Source of the DNA: Zanthoxylum bungeanum
Taxonomy: Eukaryota; Streptophyta; Magnoliopsida; Sapindales; Rutaceae
DNA length: 64,000 bases
Direction of reading: 5' to 3'
NCBI GenBank assembly: GCA_019454045.1
Contig: SKCR01049664.1
Location: 176,994 to 240,993, forward strand
The first letter of the stretch is position 1, and each line of letters starts with the position of its first letter. Shown piece by piece: positions 35,989 to 47,133 of the stretch. The position numbers were made by a program, and so were the translations under genes. Below the pieces are notes generated by a model. That model was not told the DNA's origin and did not search any database. It was given only the letters and a program-made list of their open reading frames with translations.

Positions 35989-38452
35989 ATGTCAGGGATG
36001 TCTGGCAGCAGTTCCTCCCCTTAAAAGCCTGCTAAAACCTCAACTCCCCCTGCTGAGGAGCTCTCCTCGGGCTCGGGGGCACCTAGTGTAGAAGACCTAG
36101 ATACTACCCATACTCCTTCTGAGATCGAACAAGATTCCTACCATCAAAGGGTTCCTCGGAAGGATCCAGAGCCCGGTGATCTTGGCTCGTCTGCTCTGGA
36201 TATGAACCGTCCTTCCAAAATAACTGAAAATGACCTTGCACTACTTCGACAGCGATATGATATTCCGATAGATATCGCCCTTGAAGTTCCCGGCCCGATG
36301 GATCGCGCTAGTCAACCTGACGAGGGCTCGGTGGCACTTCTTCCTGCCTTTTCGAGTGTGGGCTACGGCTGCCGATGCAACGTTATTTTGCTTGGATGCT
36401 GGCCGAGATGGAGATTGCCCCCTGTCAATTGAGTTTAAATAGTTGGAGGATTCTGGCCGGCATATATGTGGTTTGGCACCGGGCAGGTTTAGGTGTACCT
36501 TCTTTGGAAGAGGTGAAGAGGTTATATCGTTTGAAGTCTAACCCAAAGACCCACTACGGTTGGTATTACCTCTCTGCTTATGAGAGTTCGTCCAACATTG
36601 TCCAGAAACTCCCCGACTCTAACAAGAATTTCAAGGATCTTTGGTTCTGGGCTACTGGGGATTGGGGTCGGGTCCTGAGATCGTTTGAGGAGGACGTCTC
36701 GGTTCCGGACATCTTCAGGGCGGGAGGTTAGGAGTTTAATACCCCTCTTTTTTCTTATTCTCGTTCTTAGTTTCTTAGGTTTCTAACTTCTCTGATTCCT
36801 CCCAGCTTGTTGGCGGGATGCTCCCAAGGTTTCTCGTCAGGTCCGAAGGCGGGTATATTGGGCTCGGGGGTATGCTGCCCACTGGAGGAAGTTGGTTAAT
36901 GATGCGACCTTTGTTGAGTCGGGCCTTACTCGGACTGTCCCTTCGGAGGCCTCGGGTCGGATAGGTAGATGTTTGCTGACTGTTTTAGTTTGACTTCTCT
37001 GTTTGTTTTATAGTGTTTGATGTCTTGTGTTATATGCTCGGGTCCTGATTTCCTTCTCCCCCCTTTTTTGTAGGCATGTCAAAGAGGCCGAAGTTTCTTG
37101 AGAAGTTGGTTGGTACTATGAAGAAGGCCGGTCATGTGGAAACGGGAACTTCCCGGGCACAGCCTGAACCTGCCGAGGCTGGGAGGGTATCTCAGGGGAA
37201 AGTTCAGCCGACTGCTCGGGGTCTATCTTCTCCTGGTGTGCAGTCATCGGGGTCTGCTCGTCTCATCATTCCGCCGAAGCCTTTTAGGAAAAGGAGGCGT
37301 CAATTTGGGGCCGAGGAGCCTGAGTTGGGGGGGAGGAGGAGGAACCTGTCCCGGGCAAGAAGAAAGATGTCCGTCGGGGGAAAAAATCTTCCGAGGGTTC
37401 TACTAAGAAGCGGAAAGGTTCCGTGATCCTCGGGGTGGATGACTTGGGAGAAGGCATCCGAGAGACTACTTCCCATTTAGTGCCGGCTTTTAATGAATTG
37501 GCCGAGGTGATTCCCCCGGGGGAGGTTTCGAGATATGAGGATATCTCTCCTAAAGCTTTGGTGACCGAGATGAGCTCTCAAATGGCAAATGTAGTTTTAT
37601 TCTTCTTTTTTTTTGATTTCGGTTCTCGGTCTTCTTCATCTCATATCTTGACTTTCTTTGTTTTCGTGCAGGCTACTTACCTCATGGCGAAGAATAAGGA
37701 CCTCCTTCTGAGTCTATTGTCCGAGGGTGGTCAGGCCCAGAGACTTCAGAATCGCCTTACAGAAGTGGAGGCTAATTGGCTGATCGGGAGGAGGTGATAA
37801 AGAACCTTGAGTCGACCGCAATTGAGAATTTCAAAACAAACAAAGCTCTCAAGGCTGCTGCCGGGTTGGAGCGAAAACTTGCCGATACTGCCCGGGAGGA
37901 TTTGAAGGCTGCCCAATCTGAGATTGGCGTTTTGAAAGCGAAGGTGTCAAGTGTTGAAACCAAATTGAAGGCCAACGATGAGCAAATGGCACGGGCTCGG
38001 GATGATCTTGAGAGGAAAGAGGCCGAGCTGGAGGAGAGAGAGGCCGATCTTGAGACGGAGAATGAGGCCATCCGCCTTGAGGGGGTTGGTGACTGTGCTG
38101 ATACTGATGGTGCTGCCAAGTCTGAATATGGATCATATTTATGCGGCCATCAGCTTTTGTAAGGGGGATATTTCCGAGGAGGAGTTCCGGAAGTGGCTCC
38201 CTCCCCCTACCGATGAGGTGATGGATCCCGACCTGATTTCGTCGTTCTGGCTTCTGGGGCTTCCCAAGAAGGACGATCTGATGTTCCTGTCCCTGGTGAG
38301 GACTGCCTTGAGATCCCTCCTCCCATCCCTGAAGCAGAGGTCTCTCATGCTGCCGAGGTTGAAGCCGTAGTTCATCCTCCCGAGGTCGAGCCGATCCTCC
38401 CGCTGTCTGAGCTGGCTGAGGAAGAAATTCCTGCCCCTGAGCGGGTTGAATG
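35989..38452 (+). pseudogene. Antisense ORF of Tat-type element D (putative gypsy-type transposon protein), multi-exon
   Basis: It runs opposite to gag-pol and matches the antisense ORF typical of Tat/Retand/Grande-like elements (family 'putative gypsy type transposon'). Conserved features: LLRQRYDIPIDIALEVPGP (36229), then QRYFAWMLAEMEIAPCQLSL, WRILAGIYVVWHRAGLGVPS and HYGWYYLSA. Likely introns: 36728-36805 (ends CCTCCCAG), about 36961-37074 (ends TTTTTGTAG), and about 37590-37671 (ends TCGTGCAG). The last exons encode a long coiled coil (37776-38090) and an acidic Pro-rich tail ending at the TGA at 38450. A TAA at 36022 and a frameshift near 36365 break this copy. The role of such ORFs is not established. 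Confidence 0.8.
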
Positions 38453-38620
38453 AGAAAGGGTAACCCGACCGGGCCCTGTGTACACTTAAACTTTTTGTAA
38501 TAACAATTCAAACTGTATTTTGACATATATATATATATATATATATGTGTGTCTTTCTTATCTCTTTCTCTTTTTCTTTATGCTTCCTGTTATCCGAACA
38601 CTTTGAGACCCTTCGAGGTT
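38453..38620. other. Spacer after the antisense ORF
   Basis: Contains an AT microsatellite (38523-38546) and no coding signal. Confidence 0.6.
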
Positions 38621-38624
38621 TAAT

Positions 38625-39190
38625 CATGAGCCGGAGGGGCATAACCCGACCCCGAGTTGAGTGAGACACTTGGCTCTGGGGAATGTTACCTCCTCATCCA
38701 AAGACGACTGACTCGGTGGGACGAAACCCGACCCCGAGCCGAGTGAGACCTTGGCTCTGGGGGAATGTTACCTCCCCAGTCCAAAGAAACAGACTCGGTG
38801 GGAAGTAACCCGACCCCGAGCTGAGTGAAAGACTTGGGCTCTGGGGAATGTTATCTCCCCAATCCAAAGAAGACTGACACGGTGGGACGTAACCCGACCC
38901 CGAACCGAGTGAGACACTTGGCTCTGGGGAATGTTACCTCCCCAGTCCAAAGAAACCGACTCGGTGTGACGTAACCTGACCCCGAGCTGAGTGAAAGACT
39001 TGGGCTCTAGGGGAATGTTATCTCCCCAATCCAAAGAAGGCTAACTCGGTGGGACGTAACCCGACACTGAGCTGAGAAATGCATTTGGACCTGGGGGAAT
39101 GTTACGTCCCCAGTCCGAAGGGCTGACTCGGTGGGATATAACCCGACCCCGAGATGAATAACCAAGTAGCCTCGGCGGAACGAAATCCAG
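38625..39190. repeat. 83-bp tandem array in element D
   Basis: The phrase GGTGGGACGTAACCCGACCCC recurs at 38715, 38797, 38881, 38963, 39048 and 39130. Each unit also holds GGGGAATGTTACCTCCCCAGTCC. Open frames across it on both strands are a by-product of the repeat. Confidence 0.9.
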
Positions 39191-39429
39191 CCCCGAGCTG
39201 ACTAACCCCTGGGGTTTATTCAGAAGGGAAGTAATCAACCTTTGAAACCCTACCGAATCTGGCATAGGGCGTCCCTCTGCCAGATCGGCGAAAAACAAAA
39301 ACAAGATTCTGGAAAATAAAATTAAAAGGCGGGGGTGACTTAGCACCTATCCCAAAACGTTTTTGCAAGCATAAACAACAACATGGATGCCTCAAAAACC
39401 CGTCCCGTCTGAGGTCTCCAAACATAATT

Positions 39430-39900
39430 CTGAATCTTTCAATTCAGTGTCCCGGCGAACCAGGATTCGGATCAGAAGAGCGTTTGAATGGTGAGGGTAC
39501 ATCCTCTACACGTCGGTTCACGGGAGGCCTGTGTATTGTAAGGGCTCCTCCTTACCACGCTGGAGCAGGCACACGCCACAGGGGCATAACGCATCCCCGT
39601 GCTGTATCTCTCGCGGATCCGGATGATGAATGGATCAAAGAGTGTCCGGGATACCAAGGGCATATTCCTCCTTTAGGTCCGGTAACACTGGAGCTAGCAA
39701 TCGTCACGGGGCATCATTATCCCCCGTGCTATGCTTTCCCACGGATCCATTACATCGGGTACGTGGGATCAGGAAAAAGAGTGCTCGACACATTAAGGGC
39801 GGTTCCTCCTTATGTCCGGTAACACTGGAGTAGGCAATCGCCACAGAGGTATCATCCCTCCCCGTGCTATGCTTCTCACGGATCCTATGCATCGAGTATG
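39430..39900. repeat. Tandem array of about 130 bp in element D
   Basis: Three units share CTCCTT..GTCCGGTAACACTGGAG, CC(C)CCGTGCTATGCTT and CACGGATCC. They are diverged, with the left unit the weakest. Confidence 0.75.
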
Positions 39901-40007
39901 TCCCTGAATATTTCCGAGGACCTCGAGCTAAGAGAGATACTTGGTTCTGGGAGAATATCCCGTCCCCAGACCGATGAGCATGACTCGGTGGGACGTAACC
40001 CGACCCC

Positions 40008-40195
40008 GAGCTGGATAACCAAGCGGTCCGGCGGAACGAAATCCAGCCCCGAGCCGATTAATCCAGTGGCCTCGGCGGAACGAAATCCAGCCCCGACCGA
40101 TTAATCAAGTGGCCTCGGCGGAACGTAATCCAGTCCCGAGCCGATTAATCAAGTGGCCTCGGCGGAACGTAATCCAGTCCCGAGCCGATTGAAAA
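40008..40195. repeat. 44-bp tandem array in element D
   Basis: GGCGGAACG(A/T)AATCCAG recurs at 40030, 40074, 40117 and 40161. A single related unit sits at about 39171. Confidence 0.88.
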
Positions 40196-40569
40196 CATTA
40201 AGGGCATATCCCTCCTTTTGTTATGCTTCTCACATATCTATGTTCTTTGATTTTTTTTTTTTTACGATTCTGGTGTGACTTTGTGCTTTTTTATGGTGGT
40301 AGCCGTGGTCGGGCGGTTGTGAGTTTTGTGTTCTTTTAGCTTTGGATCGTCGTTGTGAGCATGTCCCCGAGTTTTTTGAATATGGTTTTGTTTTTATTTT
40401 TTAGGAGGGCGTTTGGAAAAGAAAGTTTTTTATTCATACTCGGGGACATACTACCCTTCTTACAACTCTCTATGGGTCATTTCGGAGAGGTTCTGTATTT
40501 GGACTCATGTCCCTTATTTGTTTGCCGTAGACAAGTAGGAGGAAGGAAAGGTTTACTGGAAGTATTCCT

Positions 40570-42165
40570 CACATCTCAGCGTTCCATGGCTTTTTTAATC
40601 TCGTGTCGTCCAACCGTTCTAGGATGTACACTCCTGGCTTCACCACTTTTACAACCTTGTAGGGCCCTTCCCATTTGGCGCCCAGGGAGCCTTCCTCTGG
40701 CTTTCGAGTATTTAGGGTGACATTTCATAGCACCAGGTCGCCTGGGATGAAGGTGCGTGCCCGAATCCTTTTATTGTAGAAGCGGGCCATCCTTTGTTGG
40801 TAGATTGCTGTTTTCATGGCCGACCTCTCTCTTCTCTTCGATCAGGTCGAGGTGGTTTCTGATAAGTCATTCATTCTGCTTACCTTCGTAGTGCTGAACC
40901 CTGGGGGAGGTCACCCCGATTTCTGCCGGGACGACAGCTTCATATCCGTATGCTAAGGAGAACGGGGTTTCTCCCGTGGAGTCCTTATAGGTTGTCCGGT
41001 GTGCCCATAGTACTTCTGGTAGTTCCTCGACCCATAGGCCTTTGCTGGATCCGAGCCGAGCTTTCAGGTTAGCCTTGATGGTTTTGTTCGTCGCCTCGAC
41101 TTGTCCGTTGACTTGGGATGGGCTGGCGTGGCGAACTTTAGGGCGATCTGGAGATCCTCGCAAAGTTTTCTGAAACCTTTGCTGTCCAATTGCTTCCCGT
41201 TGTCAGTGATGACGGCTCGGGGGATCCCGAATCGGCAGACGATATTTTTCCTCAGGAACTCAGTGGTTTTTTTCTCCGTTATAGTGGATAATGGCTCTGC
41301 CTCCACCCATTTGGTGAAATAGTCTATGGCCACATGGCATATTTTGCCTGCCCTTTCCCTTGTGGCATCGGGCCAATGATGTCTAGTCCCCACTGGGGCG
41401 AACGGCCAGGGACTGAGCAGTGTAGTCAACTGTTCGGCTGGTTTGTGGTGGAGATTTGCGTTTTTCTGACATCCTTCGCACTTGCGGGCCACTTCTATGC
41501 TATCCTGGTGCATGGTCGGCCAGTAGAAACCTTGTCTTAGGGCTTGAAAGCAATTGAGCGACCTCCGGCGTGGCTCCCGCAGATGCCGTGTGTATCTCCC
41601 CGAGTGCATAATTTGCCTCTTCTTCTGCTCGACACTCTTAAGAGGGGGACTGAGTAACCCCTTCGATAAAGTACCCCGTCGATTATGGAGAATTTAGTGC
41701 TCTTATGTATTCTAACTTTCTGGCCTCCGTTTTGTCTTCTGGTGTTTTCTTCTCTATGTCCAGAATATTCCTCTCTCATGATGGGATGCATCCATGATGC
41801 TTTTGCTTCTTTATCTAGAACTTCTACTTTAAAGATTCTTCTACGCTCCTTTCCCGGATGTAAATCAAAGGGATTATCCTGGGGTCTTGGCTTTTGTTGA
41901 AGAGGCGAGCCGTGCCAGGGATCTGCCTCACAATTGGTCCTCTCGGTGGATTTGTTCGAACGTACATCCCGTTCATAGTTCCCAGCTTAACGTTCGGACT
42001 ACGGTCAGATGGCCATCATGCTAGGCGCTTTTGCTTGAAATGCTCCCTTTTAGTTGGCTGAATAGCTAACTGCGTGTCCACTCTTAATACCACATCTTCG
42101 GATCCCTAACAACCAGTGCATATCTCGAAACCGCCCAGTATTGCGTCATATTCCGGCTTCATGTT
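40570..42165 (-). pseudogene. Gypsy D RNase H end and integrase
   Basis: From 42165 leftward the frame resumes RNase H (NMKPEYDAILGG), then an inter-domain spacer. Integrase: HSGRYTRHLREPRRRSL (zinc-finger area, 41600), CEGCQKNANLHH, first Asp region, HVAIDYFTKWVEAE, AVITDNGKQLDSKGF (second Asp) and NGQVEATNKTIKANL (Glu). The C-terminal tail GAKWEGPYKVVKVVKPG and PWNAEM is near 40580-40690. Frameshifts separate 41537-41791, 41064-41609 and 40867-41163. The DDE residues are visible but the frame is broken. Confidence 0.88.
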
Positions 42166-44227
42166 TGACCGGCGTAAACACACACACGTATAACGCAAGC
42201 GCACGTATCGTTCAAGTAGTATAAAAATATCGATCCCACGAGGACTTAATATCTAATCTATTAATTTTATGAGGTCAAATGATTACTAGTATCTAACAGG
42301 TTGTTGATTGATTTGAAATGGTGACGATTCTAAATTTAAAAACAAGTAAATAAAATTGTTCGAAAGTAGATTTTAAGAAAATTCAATATTAAAAACTATC
42401 TAGGGTTGTGATTTCTTCCAATATCATTTTAAAGATGAAGTGGTTATCTTAAAGTTGGGTAATATATTGATTTATTAACCTGGAACACTAAATTATGTGT
42501 AAGCCTCTGTCGATGGTCAGACACAAATACCCAGTTTAACCCAATTGAACCATATGTCTATGTCAACCAAATTATCTGGATTCATTAAGTTTAAGTTCCA
42601 ATTATGGCTACCCCCCCGCCCGACAGGTATATTCCTATCCTGTAAGGAAATCTATTAAAGGGTTATCTATCCTCAAGGAAGATCGTGGGCTATTGAGTCT
42701 AAGGCTGAAACCTAAAATCCCTATGTCTAGTTCATTTTAGATTTACCAGATCAATTTTATTAATGGCCAGTTAATGAAAAAGCATTAAGTTTAAGACTCA
42801 ATAAATAAATCTTTATATTACCCAAGCTATAATCTAACCCTTATAAAACGGTGATATTGGATTTCATCACAACCCCAGATAACTAATTTAGTTACAACAC
42901 ATAACTAGGGCTAGTAAAAACTTGAAAATAAAAGACATAAAGTAAAAATGCGGTAAAGTAAATACTGAAAAGTAAATTACAATAAAATAAAATGCTAAGG
43001 TAAAAGGAATTACTTTTACTACTACTAATTTAGATATCTCCCATAATATAATATATAAACTTGTGATAACATTACCAACCAGCCATATAGGCGGTAACCT
43101 GATTAAGTCAAATTAAGTCCAACTGGCCATTAAGGCGGTAAAAAGATTTGTCCATGAACCTGCCATAATAGGCGGTAAGAAAGTTTAATTACCAACCGAC
43201 CAATCTGGCGGTATCCTTGATTAGTCAGGTTAAACCAGATTAAAATGAATTACCAACCGACCAATATAGCGGTATCCTTTTTAAGTCAATATTTTAAATA
43301 GTGAATATATTATATTTAAGGGAGATTAATCTAAATAGCAATAGTAAAAGAATTACCTTTCACCCTAGCTGGGGAAGTTACCTCCTCATTACTGAAAAGT
43401 AAAAACTGAAAAATTAAAGAAAGAAAAGTATTGTGCGTAAAAGTAAATTGCGGAAAGTAAAAACTGAAAAGTAAAGAAAAGAAAGTGCGAAACTGAAAAT
43501 TAATTACTGAAAACTAAAAATAAACAAACTAGATACAATCTTCTTATTTATTCATTAAGAATTTCAAAGAAGAAAGTATGAATTTTACAAATGAAATGGC
43601 TTGGTATTTATAGGCAAAATTTTGCCACCATCAAATCATCCATCAAATTCTCCACCAAATCCATTATTAATTCTCCACTAATTACTCCACCAAATCCATA
43701 ATTGCTCCACTAATTGCTTATCTTGTTTGGTGTTGATTTGATAATTTTTATTAATTATTATTAATTAATATTTTGCTTTGAAAATGATTGATAATGACTT
43801 TTAATAATTACACTCCACACACTTCTGGATGGTTCATTTCGGTCATGAAATCATCAGAATTAAAAATATTTTCTCTTTCAAAGTTGTAGATCTTTGAGTC
43901 TTCTTTAATCTGGAACTTGAATCAGCTCAATCCGATATCTGAGTAAAAAGTTATGCCCAAAATACGACAGATGCGCAAAACTGGAATTTCCAAAACTGCA
44001 CTTCGTCAAAACGCCCTTTCAAGTTTCCAATCTCCAAAATTAAAATATCAAGTCCAATAATTGCCCTTATTTGACCCATATTTCATCCTAAATGATTTCA
44101 TTAAGACCCGATATTATTTTATCTGCAAAATAAACTAAAACATATCAAAACGTTCATCAAACCCGAGAAACTAAACAAAATATTAAGTAAAAGGGGCGGT
44201 AAATATTGATATATTTTCCGCTCATCA
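42166..44227 (-). repeat. 3' LTR of LOG-carrying element, copy 2
   Basis: TG...CA ends (TGACCGGCG...CTCATCA on the plus strand), 2062 bp. A minus-strand TATA box, CTATAAATA, lies at about 43605-43613. About five short units with CCAACCGACCA(A/T)(T/A)..GGCGGTA fill about 43070-43280. The outer half contains homopolymer-poor A/T runs and no coding frame. Confidence 0.95.
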
Positions 44228-45556
44228 CACCCCCAAACCTAACATTTTGCTAGTCCTCGAGCAAAACAACAAAATAAAATAAAAAATTAAAATTAAACTA
44301 AGCCACTTTCGTAGGGATCACGGTTGCATTTAGCATATGCAACAAGCCTTAAAACCCCTAGGTGTCCCTAGTGGACGAGTTGTAGTCTCGTGAGGGTTTA
44401 CAGCAATGATACCCACAAACATTTTACAAAAGTAAAAGGTAGTAAAACTAATGCACACAAAAGCAAAAAGACAAGCGAAAAGAGAATAAAGATGTTAGTG
44501 ACTAATCAGGTGAAACTTCTACTCCAAGTTACTAGTTGTTTTGTTTTATTCTAAATTACCGAATAAGTAAATTCTCCGATTATTTTTACCATTCTCCATA
44601 TACACAGCCAACAAAATATTAATCAACTCATTTTTGCCCACAACAGTCATAAGTGCAGTTGATAAGAGAGTAATATTTTTGTCCTAAAGTTCTATCAGAT
44701 TTCACACCTTTTGTAGCAATGGAATAATTTTTCTCATTTTTCTGATTTTTTCTTTGATTTTTCTCTATTTTTTTTTTATTTATACAATATCTTCCATCTA
44801 TGTAGCGAGTGTTGGGTCGGTGGCTCCCAAACCAGTTGGCTTTAGGGCACCAGGTGTTAAGACACCCCTACGGACTTAATTACTCAGACTTCAGATATAT
44901 ATATTTTTGCAGCATCTTTGATCCATGTAGCGAGCTTTGGGCCAGTGACTCCCAAACCAGTTGGTTTTAGGGCACTAGGTGTTAAAACACCCTTACAGAC
45001 TTAATAACTCGGATCTCAGACGTTTTTTTTTTTTTTTTTTTTTTTACTCCACTGCTTTTTGAGATGCTTCCTCCAATTAAACTAGAGCACTGAATATTAC
45101 AAACTTTTCAATTTTAGCTCATGTCCGTATGTTACTATATATGTTGATAATATCTGTCAACTGAGCATATGAAGATTCCTTTTAGTCAGTTTTAAGGAGA
45201 ATTCACAAATTAAATAATTCAAAATGAAATAAACAAAAATTAACTTGTTTCGAAATAGGTTTGAGATACGTCTCAGGAGTGGAAACTCCTTACTCAGCTA
45301 TCTCTTACCAATTTCACTTTTTAGTCAAATAAAAACACAAAAACACAAAATATTTTTGTAATTTTTTGAAAATTTTCAATTTTTTTGTATTTTTCGAAAA
45401 ATTTTGGACTAAAAATAAAAACAACATACAAACTAAAAACAAGGTACTAATCAACTAATTCCCTCCCCAAACCTAAATGAGACATTGTCCCCAATGTCTT
45501 AAACAGTAAAAGGAGAGTTAGAAGGTCGTACCTGGTTAGCTGAAATCTACAGGAAA
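44228..45556 (-). other. 3' non-coding region of copy 2: polypurine tracts and duplicated block
   Basis: Minus-strand TTAGGTTTGGGGGTG (44228-44242) is the polypurine tract beside the LTR. A second tract, TTTAGGTTTGGGGAGGG, follows GACATTGGGGACAATGTC at about 45464-45505. Between them lie the approximately 125-bp tandem duplication (44780-45021, AACCAGTTGG(C/T)TTTAGGGCAC in each unit), a T20-type run at 45022-45045 and a segment conserved in copy 1 (44301-44400). Confidence 0.85.
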
Positions 45557-46190
45557 TTAAAGGTTAAGATCCAGATTAATCCGACGCCTCTTACCACGAT
45601 CGTCCTCGGACCAATTTATCTTTGAAAGGATAGGGTCAACTTGTGGTTCATAGGCTATGAGTTGGTCTATTAGATCCGGAGCAGTTCTGGCAGTGAAGAG
45701 GAGTTCTTTCATAGGTTTTGACACGAACCCATTTCTCCGAGCATCATCAAGAAACACACAAAGAAAATCATAAAATCCATCAACGTTGAGCAGTCCAAGC
45801 GGTTTCTGGTGTATGTTCAGGTTCGCCCAAGATAGTACAATAAAAATTTCCTCCAATGTGCCCAAGCCACCTGGCAAAGCAATAAAAGCATCAGCACGGT
45901 TAATCATTTCTACCAGTCGTTCAGACATACCTGGCACGATCAGTTCCTCTCCGTTTGATGATCCAATAAGATTTGCCTCTGCCAAGGGTTTTGGGATGAT
46001 TCCCAAAACATGACTGCCTCCTTCCTGTACAGCCTTTGAAACGATCCCCATAAGTCCAAGATTTCCTCCGCCATATATTTAGTGCATATTCCTTGCAGCT
46101 AAGACTCGACCCAATTCCTGTGCTGCTTCCAACACTACTACCGCAAAACACACAGATGTTTTCAACTCGTCTTCTTGAAGTGGCTTCCAT
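45557..46190 (-). pseudogene. LOG-like cytokinin riboside 5'-monophosphate phosphoribohydrolase, captured, copy 2 (C-terminal 164 codons open)
   Basis: The LOG family converts cytokinin nucleotides to active bases in the cytosol or nucleus. The start ATG at 46190 encodes RRRVENICVFCGSSVG, the family N-terminus. A 20-bp deletion between GTTGG/GTTGA repeats then shifts the frame, and a TAA follows just before YGGGNLGLMG. From the Met of GLMG (46051) 164 codons are open: VSKAVQEGGSHVLGIIPK, MSERLVEMINRADAFIALPG, the signature PGGLGTLEE with its catalytic Glu, HQKPLGLLNVDGFYDF and the end RRRINLDLNL. The Arg of the M-x-x-R-K motif is kept; the Lys is Leu. There are no introns. The full frame would be about the usual LOG length (215-220 aa). 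It lies between ORF2 and the 3' polypurine tract, in the element's sense. Confidence 0.92.
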
Positions 46191-46447
46191 TTTTTATGTA
46201 TTTCTTTCTCAACTCTGGATGCCTTCAAAAGTGCAATGACGGGCTGAATTTATAGTACCTGAAAAGGGTGAGTAAAAATAGCACAAGTATCTTCCAGAGG
46301 ACGATTAGTAGCGAAATAATATCGTGATAGTAAAAAGGTCTGGATCCTGTCGGAGAAAATAAAAGAAAACAACAAAACAAATCACAATTATTAAGAAAAG
46401 ACAAAGAGATATAATATTTACAAGAAAAGTAACGGCTTGATTGACGT
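46191..46447 (-). promoter_or_regulatory. Leader between ORF2 and LOG, copy 2
   Basis: A clean intron-like segment runs from GTAAATAT (46421) to a long pyrimidine tract ending TTTTCTCCGACAG (46347), 75 bp. Further on, TTTTCAGGTACTATAAATTC (about 46267-46248) combines an acceptor-like site and a TATA-like box 55-60 bp before the LOG ATG. The corresponding copy 1 segments are kept despite general divergence. Confidence 0.45.
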
Positions 46448-46995
46448 CTATGCGTCAGGGACAAGCTTCCCATCCAATTTTCTTATAAATTGGCAAACAG
46501 GGTCTTTTTGAGTCAGATTCCCGAGACTTAATTGTTGTCTTTCTTTTTGGAATTGTGTATGTAATTTGCGAATGGCAATGTGAACATATCCACTGGGATG
46601 CGTCTCAAGAGTTGAAGATATTTCATCTAAAGACTCCTTACTCAAGCCATCCCTAATGAATTTAATTTTGTCTTCGCGATTATCAGACACCATTCCTAAA
46701 GAACGACAACGAGTGTTGCAATTAAATCGTGCACATTTAAAACAAACACCCATTTGCTTAGCTCTTCGTTTCTTTGCATAGGTGCTTCTTCCAAAACCAG
46801 GCAGATGTGAAATAAAAGAGTCAGAAGACTCACCTGCCAATCGGACTCGTGCTTCAATTACCCAACGAATATCATTAGGAACACCGTGATTGTCAGTAAC
46901 CTCATCCGTTCCAAGCGAGCTTTGTAAACTTTCATCAGAGATTTTTGAGGGAGAGAAGGAAATTGCTTGCGAAGATTTGCGAGAGCTTCTTCCAT
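46448..46995 (-). pseudogene. Unrecognised Cys-cluster ORF (ORF2) of LOG-carrying element, copy 2
   Basis: It starts at the ATG at 46995 (MEEALANLRKQFPSLPQKSL) and ends KLDGKLVPDA at 46448, which would be 182 aa. One missing base near 46895, relative to copy 1, splits it into 46858-46995 and 46448-46840. The middle holds CFKCARFNCNTRC (C-x2-C-x4-C-x3-C), followed by GMVSDNREDKIKFIRDGLSK and LETHPSGYVHIAIRKLHTQF. The N-terminus is amphipathic and Lys/Arg-rich. A splice-acceptor-like TTTAATTTTTGCAG lies 17-18 bases before the ATG. I do not recognise the family; it could be nucleic-acid binding, but that is a guess from the Cys cluster and charge. Confidence 0.7.
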
Positions 46996-47043
46996 TTTGA
47001 AATGACTAAACCTGCAAAAATTAAACACACAAAAATAAAACAC

Positions 47044-47133
47044 ACCAAATCACAATATATACACAAATTGCATGGGTTGCCTCCCTGCTAGCGCTAAGTT
47101 TAAAGTCGTCAGCCAGACTTGACTTCTCGAACG
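47044..47133 (-). other. Conserved Athila-type post-integrase motif
   Basis: Minus-strand AGCGCTAGCAGGGAGGCAACC at about 47074-47097 is the conserved 'GGGAGGCAACCC' segment that follows integrase in Athila-type elements. Copy 1 has it at about 1465-1485. This confirms that ORF2 and LOG lie outside the ancestral gag-pol frame. Confidence 0.6.

Noticed and set aside
37849..38526. 225-codon minus-strand frame
   Set aside because: It is the mirror of the coiled-coil exon of the antisense ORF, with low-complexity Gln/Pro content.
38768..39034. Minus-strand repeat protein frame
   Set aside because: By-product of the 83-bp tandem array.
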